From the NCBI GenBank assembly GCA_029982615.1, contig JARRBK010000002.1, positions 23,637-87,636 on the forward strand: DNA of 64,000 nucleotides, read 5' to 3'. This DNA comes from Tepidanaerobacteraceae bacterium (GTDB taxonomy: Bacteria > Bacillota > Thermosediminibacteria > Thermosediminibacterales > Tepidanaerobacteraceae). Both the position numbers and the translations under genes were made by a program. This document shows positions 8,947 to 18,853 of the stretch, piece by piece (within the stretch, counting starts at the first letter, position 1; every line of letters starts with the position of its first letter). The notes beneath the pieces were generated by a model. The model was not told where the DNA came from and did not search any database. It saw only the letters and a program-made list of their open reading frames with translations.

Positions 8947-9825
8947 TTATATCAGGTCCCTTAACCTTATGTCCAATCCTTCCTGTACAATTTTGTCAAA
9001 TATTTCCGTTTCTGTCAAATGGTTTTTTATTTTCATATTACGATCTAGCAGGCAAACAATATAGTACTTATGCGGATCAAATTTATAAAGCAACTGCTTT
9101 GCCGTAGCACTTTCCACGGCCACAAGCAATTCTAGGGGTAAAAAACCTTTTTTGAACAGCATTTCTTTTTTTCGGGCGATGTTTTTTAAAAAAGCCAGAG
9201 GAGCTTCTTTTTCTTCTTTAAAGGCATAACTCCAGAGAAAAAAGCCTGCAATAACAAAGTTAAAAAAAAATCTGCCTTTAGACAAACCGACTGCAGCAAA
9301 AAGAAACATCACCAGCGCCAGAATTTTAGTTATTTTAGCAGCAATCCTTATTGCAGAAATATAATTCATATACTGTCTGAGCCATAAAACAAAAACCCTT
9401 CCGCCATCTAAAGGAAGGGCTGGCAGCATGTTAAAAAAGCCTATTATCAATTGATAGTGGATAAAATTTTTCACCGTTCTTAATATTGTTTCGCCCTGAT
9501 TCAATAAAAAATATGACAAGACAATCGATACAGCAAAATTAACCATGGGGCCCGCCAACACAGTGAGCATTTCTGCCTCTGGTGTTGCCTCATCTAAGTT
9601 GACTATTTTTATTCTCCCCCCAAAGGGTAATATCTCTATTCTATCCACCCTGAGCCCCAAGGATTGCGCCGCTGCTATATGCCCTATTTCATGGAACCCT
9701 AAGGCCATTATGGCAGCAATCAATTCGTACCATAATCCGGCCATTAGAGAGATTAAAATCAGCAATATAAAAAAAAAGTCAATCTTTACTTCCATTTCCA
9801 TAATTTTAACAGTCATATTCTTCAC
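8947..9825 (-). CDS. spoIVFB: M50 site-2 protease, SpoIVFB-like
   Basis: GFHEIGHIAAAQSLG (HExxH), LPALPLDGGRV; multiple TM segments. Confidence 0.85.
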   Translation of the reverse strand: MKNMTVKIMEMEVKIDFFFILLILISLMAGLWYELIAAIMALGFHEIGHIAAAQSLGLRVDRIEILPFGGRIKIVNLDEATPEAEMLTVLAGPMVNFAVSIVLSYFLLNQGETILRTVKNFIHYQLIIGFFNMLPALPLDGGRVFVLWLRQYMNYISAIRIAAKITKILALVMFLFAAVGLSKGRFFFNFVIAGFFLWSYAFKEEKEAPLAFLKNIARKKEMLFKKGFLPLELLVAVESATAKQLLYKFDPHKYYIVCLLDRNMKIKNHLTETEIFDKIVQEGLDIRLRDLI

Positions 9826-9831
9826 CTTAAA

Positions 9832-10485
9832 TCAAGGTATTTTTAGCCAATTTTCCGGGTCCTGATGAATGCCGTTTTTCAATACTTCAAAATGCAAATG
9901 GGGGGACTCTACCAGGCCCGTTTTCCCCACTGTCCCGATTATGTGCCCTTGTCTTATCTGTTCCTTCTGTTTCACGTATATATCTCTCAAATGACCATAT
10001 ACCGTTGTTAAATTGCCATTATGATTGATTTTTACAATACGGCCCAATTCCGAATCTTCCCCAATATATATCACCACTCCGTCAAGCACTGCTTTTACCG
10101 GAGTGCCTTCTTTTTGAGCTATATCAATGCCGTTGTGCATCTTTTCAACCTTTAAAATGGGATGCAACCTGTTGCCATATTTAGAAGTCACCTCACCGGA
10201 CACTGGCAAAATCATTGATGTGGAATTCATTTGTTCAAAAGCAGGAATGCTTTCCTTTAATTTTGAAATACCTTTGAGTGTTTCTGCCAGATCGCTGAAA
10301 TCGTATTTGTACTCAAAAACATAATAGTTAACCTTTAAAAGTGCTGACTTCGTAAAAGGGGTATCTACTTTTTTGAACAAAAGGACTATGATAAGTATTA
10401 ATATGCTTATCACCATTTTTTTCAAATCTATCCAACTTGTTGTTTTTGAATTTTGTTCATAATAATTGTAATACAACTTAAACAC
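9832..10485 (-). CDS. M23 peptidase, SpoIVFA-like
   Basis: TSKYGNRLHPILKVEKMHNGIDIA...HLHFEV; N-terminal TM; adjacent to spoIVFB. Confidence 0.8.
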   Translation of the reverse strand: MFKLYYNYYEQNSKTTSWIDLKKMVISILILIIVLLFKKVDTPFTKSALLKVNYYVFEYKYDFSDLAETLKGISKLKESIPAFEQMNSTSMILPVSGEVTSKYGNRLHPILKVEKMHNGIDIAQKEGTPVKAVLDGVVIYIGEDSELGRIVKINHNGNLTTVYGHLRDIYVKQKEQIRQGHIIGTVGKTGLVESPHLHFEVLKNGIHQDPENWLKIP

Positions 10486-10550
10486 CCTCGATTCTATTGG
10501 TACTATAAATCTATTTATATATATCTATTTTATTGAAAGCTCGTTTATTA

Positions 10551-10577
10551 CAAAAAAAAATGCTCTTTAAAGAGCAT
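10551..10577 (-). terminator. Terminator downstream of rodA
   Basis: ATGCTCTTTAAAGAGCAT followed by T-run on the minus strand. Confidence 0.85.
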
Positions 10578-10579
10578 CC

Positions 10580-11677
10580 CTAAAAAAGTATTTTTTGTCG
10601 CCTCATGCCCACGTTTAGCACAATACCCACCGATATCATATTCATTAAAAAAGAGCTCCCTCCATAACTCATAAAAGGTAGCGGTATCCCTGTTACTGGC
10701 ATTATGCCTAATGTCATGCCAATATTTACTAGTATCTGGAAAGTCCACATCGTTGCTATACCCACCACCATATAGGTTCCAAGCAAATCCCTAGCTTTAA
10801 GGGCAATCTGAATGGTTCGGTACAATAACAAAAAAAACAAAATCAGGAGCAACATTCCGCCTATAAATCCAAGTTCTTCCCCGAGCACAGCAAATATAAA
10901 ATCGGTATGCTGCTCCGGAATGAAATCCAGCTGGTTCTGCGTTCCGTGAAACAAACCTTTTCCCAATAGTCTTCCCGAGCCTATGGCAATCTTCGATTGA
11001 ATCACATGATAACCTGCCCCCAGAGGATCAAGGTTGGGGTTTAGAAAGACAATTATCCTTTTTTTCTGATAAGGCTTCAAAAAACGCCATACCAGCGGTA
11101 AACACAATATTCCGCTTCCTATTATGGCGCCAAAAAGCTTATAACTTATGCCCGCCACAAAGATCATTCCAAAAAGTATTGCCAGCAAGACCAAAGAAGT
11201 GCCAAGATCCGGCTGCTTCATTATAAGAATCAAAGGCAAACCTACATGTAAAAAAGCCAATGCTACATCCTTTATGTCGTTTAGAACTTTTTTCCTTTCC
11301 AGATACTTCGCCAGAGTTATAACTACGGCCAGTTTTGCAAATTCCGACGGTTGTAAACCGAATGAGCCTATCGGAATCCATCTTTGGGCCCCCATGCTTT
11401 CCCTGCCAATTATCATTACGGCTATCAACATGCACAAGTTTACGGCATAAATTACATTTGACCAATAGGCTATTGTATGGTAATCAATGGACATTATAAA
11501 AAACATGGCCAAAAGGCCAATACAAAACCACAAAAATTGCATTTTTGCATAATGAAAACTGCCGCCAGGAGAGGTGGCGTGAGTGGCGCTGCTAATTATC
11601 AATATGCTGAGTGTTGTTATTAACAGGATCAATATCAATATTGGATAATCGATATACTTCAATAATTTGCGGTTCAT
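10580..11677 (-). CDS. rodA: Rod-shape protein RodA (SEDS family)
   Basis: QPSEFAKLAVVITLAKYLE, PVTGIPLPFMSYGGSSFL; start revised to MNRKLLKY. Confidence 0.92.
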   Translation of the reverse strand: MNRKLLKYIDYPILILILLITTLSILIISSATHATSPGGSFHYAKMQFLWFCIGLLAMFFIMSIDYHTIAYWSNVIYAVNLCMLIAVMIIGRESMGAQRWIPIGSFGLQPSEFAKLAVVITLAKYLERKKVLNDIKDVALAFLHVGLPLILIMKQPDLGTSLVLLAILFGMIFVAGISYKLFGAIIGSGILCLPLVWRFLKPYQKKRIIVFLNPNLDPLGAGYHVIQSKIAIGSGRLLGKGLFHGTQNQLDFIPEQHTDFIFAVLGEELGFIGGMLLLILFFLLLYRTIQIALKARDLLGTYMVVGIATMWTFQILVNIGMTLGIMPVTGIPLPFMSYGGSSFLMNMISVGIVLNVGMRRQKILF

Positions 11678-11750
11678 ATATAATCCTCCCGAATACTCGA
11701 TGACCATTATATCATAAAATAACAGCAATCATAAGAATTCATTTTCTCTT

Positions 11751-13517
11751 TTAGGAAGGTATATTTTCCCAGTACACATCAATTTCATCGCCGTCTTTTA
11801 CAGGGCTTGCAAAACCGGCCTCGCATCCGTTTATTTTCATAACAATTTTACCAGACATGCTTTCAGGTTTAAAATCAATGATGTTAAAAATTTCACTTAA
11901 AATAATATCTTTTGGCTTTATGGTTATCGAGGCATTGTCAATTATGTCTTCTTCGGGAGAAGCAGACTTACCATTCATGATTATATCCGGATATAAGTCA
12001 AAATCCCGCCCGTTGATTTTAATTTTCATTTTATATTCATCGGAAATATAATCTGCTATTTTTGCCTTCCCGGGTTCTCCATCAACTGCTGGCTCAAATG
12101 TAATTATATCGCCATCGGAGATAATGGTGTCAAGCTCAGCCTTTTTACCGTTGACAATTATTTTTGCAGGTTTTGCCATTTTCCCCTTAACAACTTTTAT
12201 CTGGCCATTAATCTTAAATGTCAATGCCATACCCGGCAAGCCATAAACTGATGACGGAGCAATTCCTGCATGAAGCAGTGCCTTCAGCACTGTAGGCCTG
12301 TCCTGCCCAAGAAGATTCACCGTAACATCATTTACTTTTACATTAATAAAAGAAAGGGTGGTCCCTTCCAACGCGTTTACAGCAATCCCCAGCGGAGTCA
12401 CTGCAAACGGCCCCGAAAGTTCTTCTTCCCCCCTTATAAAAGTAATACTCTCCCTGGTTCTTATACCCACCCGTTCTTTCGGAAGGTCCAATTGAGACGC
12501 GATGCTTTCCATAAGGCCGGGCAACAAGCTGCCGCCCCCGACACATATCACCGCTGCCGGGGCTTTACCGTTTAAACTCATTATCTTGCGAGCAATTTCA
12601 GAAGACAGCTGATATATTGATGTTTTTATCGCATCAAGAATATCTTTTGCCCAAAGCTCATGGTTCTGACCTAAAATGTCCATAAAATTTACTGTTTTCA
12701 TAGTCTGGAGCTCTCGCTTTACCCGCTCACCCTCAGTAAAATCGAGAAGATACGTTTCACAAATCTTTTCGGTTATCTCATCACCGGCAAGAGGAACCAT
12801 ACCATAAGCAAAAATGCTTCCTTCTTTTGATATGGCAATGTCTGAGGTTCCCGCGCCGATATCCACCAAGGCTATATTGAGTTTCTTCATTCCGGGGAGG
12901 ATGACCACCGATCCAGCTGCTATCGGTTCCAGCGTTATGCTGTAAAGTTCAAGGTCACATCTTTTCAGGACAGTAAGCAAGCTTTCCACTACAGCCCTTG
13001 GAAGGAATGTGGCCACAATTTTCACTGAAATCGATCTTCCCTTTTGGCCTATAAGATTATCCAGCTCTTCATCTTCCAGATACCATTTTATAACGCTATA
13101 CCCTACACAATGATAATCCGAAAAAGATTCTGAAGGATTTCTTCCAGACAGTGATTTTATGGCATTGGTCAGAGCGTCGGCTTTCAATCTGTCAATATCC
13201 TGCCGGGTAATTTCCACAAAAGGCGATGTGTTTTTAACCGCCACTGCTTCTACAGTATAGAGAGCTCTGCCCGCAGCGGCTACAGCAGCTTTTTCCAGCT
13301 TTTTGCCTAATTTCTTCTCGAGAGTGCCCTTTATTGCCCTGACACTTTCTGCCACAGCCTCTATATCATGTATTTGCCCGTCATACATAGCCCTGCCTTT
13401 GTGTTCCAGGACATCATGTGCAATAACTTCATAGCCATTTTCATTTTTTCTAACCACCAAGCCCACTACTGTCCTGGTCCCAATATCCAGGGCGAATACC
13501 TCCTGTCCCGCCTTCAC
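11751..13517 (-). CDS. FtsA-like actin-fold protein with extra C-terminal repeat region
   Basis: FALDIGTRTVVGLVV, LVDIGAGTSDIAI, ICVGGGSLLPGL; about 155 extra residues with ThiS-like repeats. Confidence 0.8.
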   Translation of the reverse strand: MKAGQEVFALDIGTRTVVGLVVRKNENGYEVIAHDVLEHKGRAMYDGQIHDIEAVAESVRAIKGTLEKKLGKKLEKAAVAAAGRALYTVEAVAVKNTSPFVEITRQDIDRLKADALTNAIKSLSGRNPSESFSDYHCVGYSVIKWYLEDEELDNLIGQKGRSISVKIVATFLPRAVVESLLTVLKRCDLELYSITLEPIAAGSVVILPGMKKLNIALVDIGAGTSDIAISKEGSIFAYGMVPLAGDEITEKICETYLLDFTEGERVKRELQTMKTVNFMDILGQNHELWAKDILDAIKTSIYQLSSEIARKIMSLNGKAPAAVICVGGGSLLPGLMESIASQLDLPKERVGIRTRESITFIRGEEELSGPFAVTPLGIAVNALEGTTLSFINVKVNDVTVNLLGQDRPTVLKALLHAGIAPSSVYGLPGMALTFKINGQIKVVKGKMAKPAKIIVNGKKAELDTIISDGDIITFEPAVDGEPGKAKIADYISDEYKMKIKINGRDFDLYPDIIMNGKSASPEEDIIDNASITIKPKDIILSEIFNIIDFKPESMSGKIVMKINGCEAGFASPVKDGDEIDVYWENIPS

Positions 13518-13533
13518 GAAAAAATATCCTCCT

Positions 13534-13815
13534 TCAAATTTTAGCCAGGTGTTTCATCTTTCTTATAGGTATATTTGCTACCAAGGCTGGCACAGTTATT
13601 TCTTCATCTTTCTTCATTCGCGTGAGTTTAATTTCCATCCCGTCTTCTTCTATTTCCATGTAATCTGAAATAATGTTTATCAATTGGCTTTTGATCATTT
13701 CAAGAAATTTTGGCGAAACATTTGCTCTGTCGTGGACAAGTATCAAGCGCAGTCTTTCTTTAGCAATATCCTTACTGGAAACGTCTTCTCTGCCAAAAAT
13801 CTTCAAAAAGTCCAT
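13534..13815 (-). CDS. minE: Cell division topological specificity factor MinE
   Basis: SKDIAKERLRLILVHDRANVSP; next to minD. Confidence 0.95.
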   Translation of the reverse strand: MDFLKIFGREDVSSKDIAKERLRLILVHDRANVSPKFLEMIKSQLINIISDYMEIEEDGMEIKLTRMKKDEEITVPALVANIPIRKMKHLAKI

Positions 13816-14642
13816 TTAGCCCCATCCCCCTTTGCTGTACGGTTTTTTAATCCGAACAACATGCGAAGTTTATCCATAAAGGTCGGCTCAACCTCTTCCA
13901 AAGTCATCAAGGGAACTTCTTCTCCTTCGATGCGCCGAGTAATATTCCTGTAAGCCTGCCCCGCCCTCGATGATTCGTCGGCCACAGCAGGCTCCCCGCG
14001 ATTGGTGGACACAACTATCTTCTCATCTTCAGGAACTACCCCCAGCAATTCTATTGCAAGAATATCTATCATATCGTCTATGCTCATCATGTCCCCGCGT
14101 TTTACCATATCTGGCCTTATTCTGTTTATCAAAAGTTTGGGTTCTTCAAAACCCGACGCTTCCAACAAACCAACTATTCTGTCCGCATCCCTTACGGCAG
14201 ACACCTCTGGCGTCGTAACAATAATTGCTTTATCAGCTCCAGCTATAGCGTTTTTGAACCCCTGCTCTATTCCGGCAGGGCAGTCTATCAGCACATAATC
14301 AAACTCCTTGCGCAGTTCATCGCACAGCTTTTCCATTTGCTCAGGAGTTACAGCAGTTTTATCCTTGGTTTGAGCTGCAGGTAATAGATAAAGGTTTTCA
14401 AACCGCTTGTCCCTTATTAGCGCCTGCTTTAATCTACACAAACCATGGGTTACATCCACCAGATCATACACAATCCTGTTTTCCAATCCCATAACTACAT
14501 CTAGGTTTCTCAGGCCGATATCTGCATCCACCATAACAACCTTCCTTTGCTTGTACAGAGCAAGGCCTGTTCCTATGTTTGCGGTTGTAGTTGTTTTCCC
14601 AACGCCTCCCTTCCCCGAAGTAATTACCAATACTTGACTCAT
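13803..14642 (-). CDS. minD: Septum site-determining protein MinD
   Basis: ITSGKGGVGKTTTTANIGTGLA deviant Walker A. Confidence 0.97.
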   Translation of the reverse strand: MSQVLVITSGKGGVGKTTTTANIGTGLALYKQRKVVMVDADIGLRNLDVVMGLENRIVYDLVDVTHGLCRLKQALIRDKRFENLYLLPAAQTKDKTAVTPEQMEKLCDELRKEFDYVLIDCPAGIEQGFKNAIAGADKAIIVTTPEVSAVRDADRIVGLLEASGFEEPKLLINRIRPDMVKRGDMMSIDDMIDILAIELLGVVPEDEKIVVSTNRGEPAVADESSRAGQAYRNITRRIEGEEVPLMTLEEVEPTFMDKLRMLFGLKNRTAKGDGAKWTF

Positions 14643-15286
14643 TTGATCCCCTCCTGTTTTCGTTTTATGCTATTAAAATTTAATTGATAGTATGGCTCTA
14701 TTACAATGGTTTTATCTTTCAAACGCGCGACTTCCGGGAATCGCGGCACCTCCTGTTTTTCCTCAGGAGGTCTGGATATAACACCTGCAATGCGCAGTTG
14801 AGTCGGTTGAAGCCGAAAGGCTGCTACAATTGCAGAAATATCGCCATCTGCCCCCGCATGTGCCATGCCTCTCAATACTCCCATAACCAAAATATCTCCA
14901 CACGCTACAACCTCACTTCCCGGATTAACATCTCCCAGAATGACAACAGTCCCTTTGTAAGATATTTTCTGGCCTGACCTTATAGTCCTTTTTAAAAGTA
15001 ATATAGGGCTACGGTATTGTTCCGGAAATATGTAGCTTCTTGGATATGGCTGTTTTTTCAGGCTCATATTATAATTCTTCAGAAGCTGTTCAAGCTTCAT
15101 ATACTCTTCGTCGCTCAAAAAACCATTTTTTACCTTCACTCGCGCTGTTCCCCCAGCAAAAAAATCCTTACCGCTCTCCAGTTTTTCATATATGAAATTT
15201 TTTACCCTTTCAAAATCACCATATCTTTCAATTATTATAGTAATACCGTCCCGCGTGCCTTTTATAACAACCGGGTCTAGAGCCAT
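14639..15286 (-). CDS. minC: Septum site-determining protein MinC
   Basis: TIRSGQKISYKGTVVILGDVNPGSEVVACGDILVMGVLRGMAHAG. Confidence 0.95.
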   Translation of the reverse strand: MALDPVVIKGTRDGITIIIERYGDFERVKNFIYEKLESGKDFFAGGTARVKVKNGFLSDEEYMKLEQLLKNYNMSLKKQPYPRSYIFPEQYRSPILLLKRTIRSGQKISYKGTVVILGDVNPGSEVVACGDILVMGVLRGMAHAGADGDISAIVAAFRLQPTQLRIAGVISRPPEEKQEVPRFPEVARLKDKTIVIEPYYQLNFNSIKRKQEGIK

Positions 15287-15388
15287 AACGCTTCCCTCCA
15301 ACGCTTACATACCATAATTATTCTTCAAAAAATAGGTAAATCCTTCTTTTTATACGAAAAAAACCAGAATCTGTAAAGATCCCGGCTT

Positions 15389-17482
15389 TCACGGCTGTAT
15401 CAAGTAATCTTCACTATCGGAATTATCATTAAGATGAAAATACTCCTCCAATATTGCTTTCGCTACAGGGCCACATGTGCTTCCTCCTGATCCAGCCTGT
15501 TCTATAAAAACGCTTATAGCAATTTGTGGATCATCAAAAGGTGCGAAAGCCACAAACCAGCCGTGTGGAGTCTTTGAAGTATTCCATTGAGCCGTACCGG
15601 TCTTTCCACCTAACGGTATCGGGAATTTTGCAAATACCGAATACGCAGTACCTCCGGGTGAAACAACCCCTTTCATGCCCTTTTTTATAATTTCAAAGGT
15701 TTTGGCAGATACGTTTAATTTTCCGGCTACTTCCGGTTTCTTTTCTAGCACCACATTCCCATCAGCATCTACAATAGATTTAATTATATGGGGCTTCATC
15801 CAATACCCGTTGTTTGCAATTGCAGCAACATAGTCTGCAATCTGAAGCGGGGTATAGCTGTGATATCCCTGACCTATAGCAGCATCCAAAGTCTCTGCTG
15901 GATACCACTTTTTATCTTCCGGCCTTTTAAAAACACTGCTTTTATAATCTCTGCCAGCCACAGTCCCGGCTTTCTCCGCCGGTAGCTCAATCCCTGTCAG
16001 CTTCCCCAAACCGTACATTTTTGCATATTTTTCTATATTGTCTATGCCCAAGCGCCTTCCCATTTCATAGAAAAATATATTACACGATTGAGCCAAAGCC
16101 TTCACAATATTTACATTGCCATGTCCACCTGGCTTCCAATCTTTTTTTGGGGCAATGGTCCAATAAACGCCTGAACAGTGAATAATTTCGCTTTCCGTTG
16201 TTACTTTTTCTTCCAGTGCTGCTGTAGCGGTTACCATCTTAAACACCGAACCTGGAGGATACGTTTCGGATATAGCCGTATTGATCATTGGTCTAAGCGG
16301 ATTGTTGATAATGCTCTGCCATTCTTTTTGAGTAATTCCCCTAGCAAACATATTTGGGTCAAAATCCGGAATACTGACCATAGCCAAAACTTCGCCGGTT
16401 TTTACATTAAGGACCACCACAGCTCCCTTTTTTGCATTGGGAAAGGGATGGAATTTATCGGTCTGAAGTTTTATTAACTGTTCCCGCAAAGCGTTTTCTG
16501 CCACTTGCTGCAATCTGGCATCGATTGTGAGATAAACCGTGTCTCCGGGAACAGGAGGTTCTTCTCCCAAAACTTTTATGGGTTTGCCAGCGGAAGTTAC
16601 TTCTACCTGTTGTCCACCATCTTTCCCTTTTAAATATGGCTCCAGCTCTTTTTCAAGCCCCATTTTCCCCACTAAATCGCCAGGCCTGTATCCCTTATCC
16701 TTAAGTGATTTAAGCTCTTGTTGATTTATTTCTCCCACATACCCATATATATGCGAACCTATATTTCCGTATAAATAGTTGCGTATGGGCTCTACTTCTA
16801 TTACTACGCCCGGCAAACGTCTTTCCTCTATTTTTGAAACCGTCTGAAAATCCACATCGGTTTTTAAACGCACAGGCATGTATTTTTTATAACCCTGATC
16901 TCTTATTCTGTTTCTAAACGTGTCATAACAATATGTAACTAAAACCTGTGTTCCAGGCCTTAAATTAAGCTTTATCTTGCCGGTGGAAAAATCGATTTTC
17001 TCCGGCTTTATCTGTTTTCCAGAAGCTTTTTCGACCACTTTTACATCGTCTTCGTTTATTTTCCCGTCGCCATTCAAGTCCACAACCGGTATTTGGTTCA
17101 ATGTTAATTCTGAATTGGCATCCAGTTCATATGGTTCATCCGATACTTCTGTAAAAAGGGGGATGTTTAAAATTTGGCTTAATGTTTGAAAAACTTTCTC
17201 CTGTTCATCCGGCTTTGAGTTTACATTCATGTACGATACCGTAAAGCTGGGGCGGTTATTGACAAGTTCTCTACCGTACCTGTCTTTAAATACCCCTCGT
17301 GGAGCCGTTACAGGAATCAACCTTATCCGGTTTTCCTGAGCCAGCTTTTCATATTCGCTGCCTCTGACAATCTGAAGCATTGAAAGGCCGGCTGTCAAAA
17401 ACAAAAAAACACATGCCACTACAGCTGTAAAAACATATAATCGCCTTTCCAATTTTTTAATATCCACGGGTAATCCCCTCAA
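15389..17482 (-). CDS. mrdA: Penicillin-binding protein 2 with an EF-hand-like insertion
   Basis: YPPGSVFKMVTATAALE (SxxK), SCN, GGKTGTAQW; contains DLNGDGKINEDD. Confidence 0.93.
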   Translation of the reverse strand: MRGLPVDIKKLERRLYVFTAVVACVFLFLTAGLSMLQIVRGSEYEKLAQENRIRLIPVTAPRGVFKDRYGRELVNNRPSFTVSYMNVNSKPDEQEKVFQTLSQILNIPLFTEVSDEPYELDANSELTLNQIPVVDLNGDGKINEDDVKVVEKASGKQIKPEKIDFSTGKIKLNLRPGTQVLVTYCYDTFRNRIRDQGYKKYMPVRLKTDVDFQTVSKIEERRLPGVVIEVEPIRNYLYGNIGSHIYGYVGEINQQELKSLKDKGYRPGDLVGKMGLEKELEPYLKGKDGGQQVEVTSAGKPIKVLGEEPPVPGDTVYLTIDARLQQVAENALREQLIKLQTDKFHPFPNAKKGAVVVLNVKTGEVLAMVSIPDFDPNMFARGITQKEWQSIINNPLRPMINTAISETYPPGSVFKMVTATAALEEKVTTESEIIHCSGVYWTIAPKKDWKPGGHGNVNIVKALAQSCNIFFYEMGRRLGIDNIEKYAKMYGLGKLTGIELPAEKAGTVAGRDYKSSVFKRPEDKKWYPAETLDAAIGQGYHSYTPLQIADYVAAIANNGYWMKPHIIKSIVDADGNVVLEKKPEVAGKLNVSAKTFEIIKKGMKGVVSPGGTAYSVFAKFPIPLGGKTGTAQWNTSKTPHGWFVAFAPFDDPQIAISVFIEQAGSGGSTCGPVAKAILEEYFHLNDNSDSEDYLIQP

Positions 17483-17484
17483 AC

Positions 17485-17988
17485 TCAGTATTTCACGTTA
17501 AAGTAAAAATCGAAGAATTTTTCTATTTTTACTACTGCCATGTACACCAGCGGTGAAATGAGCATATTGGATAGCGCCGACGGCAGAACAATCGGGATGA
17601 AAAAATACCATGGTGGTCTTATCTGCCCAAAAATCAAGCTAAAGAAAATTAGAATAATATCATAAATCAGAGTCCCTAAAAAGGTAAAAATCATGGTTAA
17701 AAAAACCGGGCCCTTGAAAATATCCCTGGTAATATATCCCTGAATATATCCGCTTAAGAATTTTATGAGGGCGGCAAACCCCAACATTTTTCCGTATACT
17801 ATATCTTCCAAAATGCCGTTTATAAAGCCCATAAAAGCACCCATGTTTTCCCCTTTTACCATGGCCGTACACAAAGCAAACACCAGCGGCAAATCCGGTT
17901 TTACCCATCTAATTTTAAATAGTTCCATTACAGTCGACTGTAAGACAACCGTCGTGCACATAATTAAAACATACGCTATCATCCTCAA
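17485..17988 (-). CDS. mreD: Rod shape-determining protein MreD
   Basis: Hydrophobic protein between mreC and mrdA. Confidence 0.88.
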   Translation of the reverse strand: MRMIAYVLIMCTTVVLQSTVMELFKIRWVKPDLPLVFALCTAMVKGENMGAFMGFINGILEDIVYGKMLGFAALIKFLSGYIQGYITRDIFKGPVFLTMIFTFLGTLIYDIILIFFSLIFGQIRPPWYFFIPIVLPSALSNMLISPLVYMAVVKIEKFFDFYFNVKY

Positions 17989-18848
17989 GGATTCATGCCT
18001 CCCTGAGAGCCATTATGGTTTTTTATTACAAATACCTGTTCAAGTTTTTGAAAATCTACCTCGGGTTTTACTATGGCATATTGCATCAGGCCGTTAGTTT
18101 CTTTCTGCGCCTCCACTACTTCGCCTATAATAATTCCCTTCGGAATAAGCCCGCCCAATCCTGAAGATATTACCGTATCACCCTTAATAATATTTGCTTC
18201 CTGGGGTAGATATACCATTTTTATATATCCCATGGGGGCTGGTTCTATAGTGCCTTTTAATATGCCATTATCCCGGGTGCGCTCTATCATGGCACTGACA
18301 GAACACCTGTTGTCTGTAATGAGAATAACCTTTGAAAAATTTTTACCAGCACTCAATATATATCCTACCAAACCTTTATCGGTAATAACGGCCATATCCT
18401 TCTTTATGCCGCTTTCTTCTCCTTTGTCAATCAAAATTACATTAAACCAGTTCCCCGGTTCCCTTCCTATTACTTCTGCTGTTTCCAAGTCATATTGATA
18501 ATTTCGCTGTTTTAAACCCAGTAAACTTCTAAGATTTATATTTTCTTTCTGATATTCCAGGAATTTTTGTTTGTATTGTTCCAGCTCTGCAACTTGCTTC
18601 TTGAGCTCCTCGTTTTGCTTTTTCAGAGCAAGTATATCTGGAATGGTGCCCAAACTCTCTTTTATAGCAGCGGTCGCAGTGGATAATACTTTTTGTGCAG
18701 GGCTTAGTATGGTTATTACTGGCGATTCTAATCTGCTGAAAAAAGATTGATTCTTAGAGGTATAATTAATTGTAAATATCAGCAAAAATAATACAATTAC
18801 CAGAAGCCATAACCTTCTGCTTCTGAAAATGTTAAACAAACATACCAC
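17985..18848 (-). CDS. mreC: Rod shape-determining protein MreC
   Basis: Coiled coil then ITDKGLVGYILSAGKNFSKVILITDNRCSVSAMI; next to mreB. Confidence 0.95.
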   Translation of the reverse strand: MVCLFNIFRSRRLWLLVIVLFLLIFTINYTSKNQSFFSRLESPVITILSPAQKVLSTATAAIKESLGTIPDILALKKQNEELKKQVAELEQYKQKFLEYQKENINLRSLLGLKQRNYQYDLETAEVIGREPGNWFNVILIDKGEESGIKKDMAVITDKGLVGYILSAGKNFSKVILITDNRCSVSAMIERTRDNGILKGTIEPAPMGYIKMVYLPQEANIIKGDTVISSGLGGLIPKGIIIGEVVEAQKETNGLMQYAIVKPEVDFQKLEQVFVIKNHNGSQGGMNP

Positions 18849-18853
18849 GCCCT

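Noticed and set aside
10548-10748. 66-aa minus-strand ORF overlapping the rodA 3' end
   Set aside because: Alternative frame of rodA passing into its terminator.
11751-13517. Idea that the ThiS-like tail of the FtsA-like protein is the sulfur carrier for the E1-like enzyme
   Set aside because: It does not end in GG (ends ENIPS) and is far from the E1 gene; similarity is only of fold pattern.
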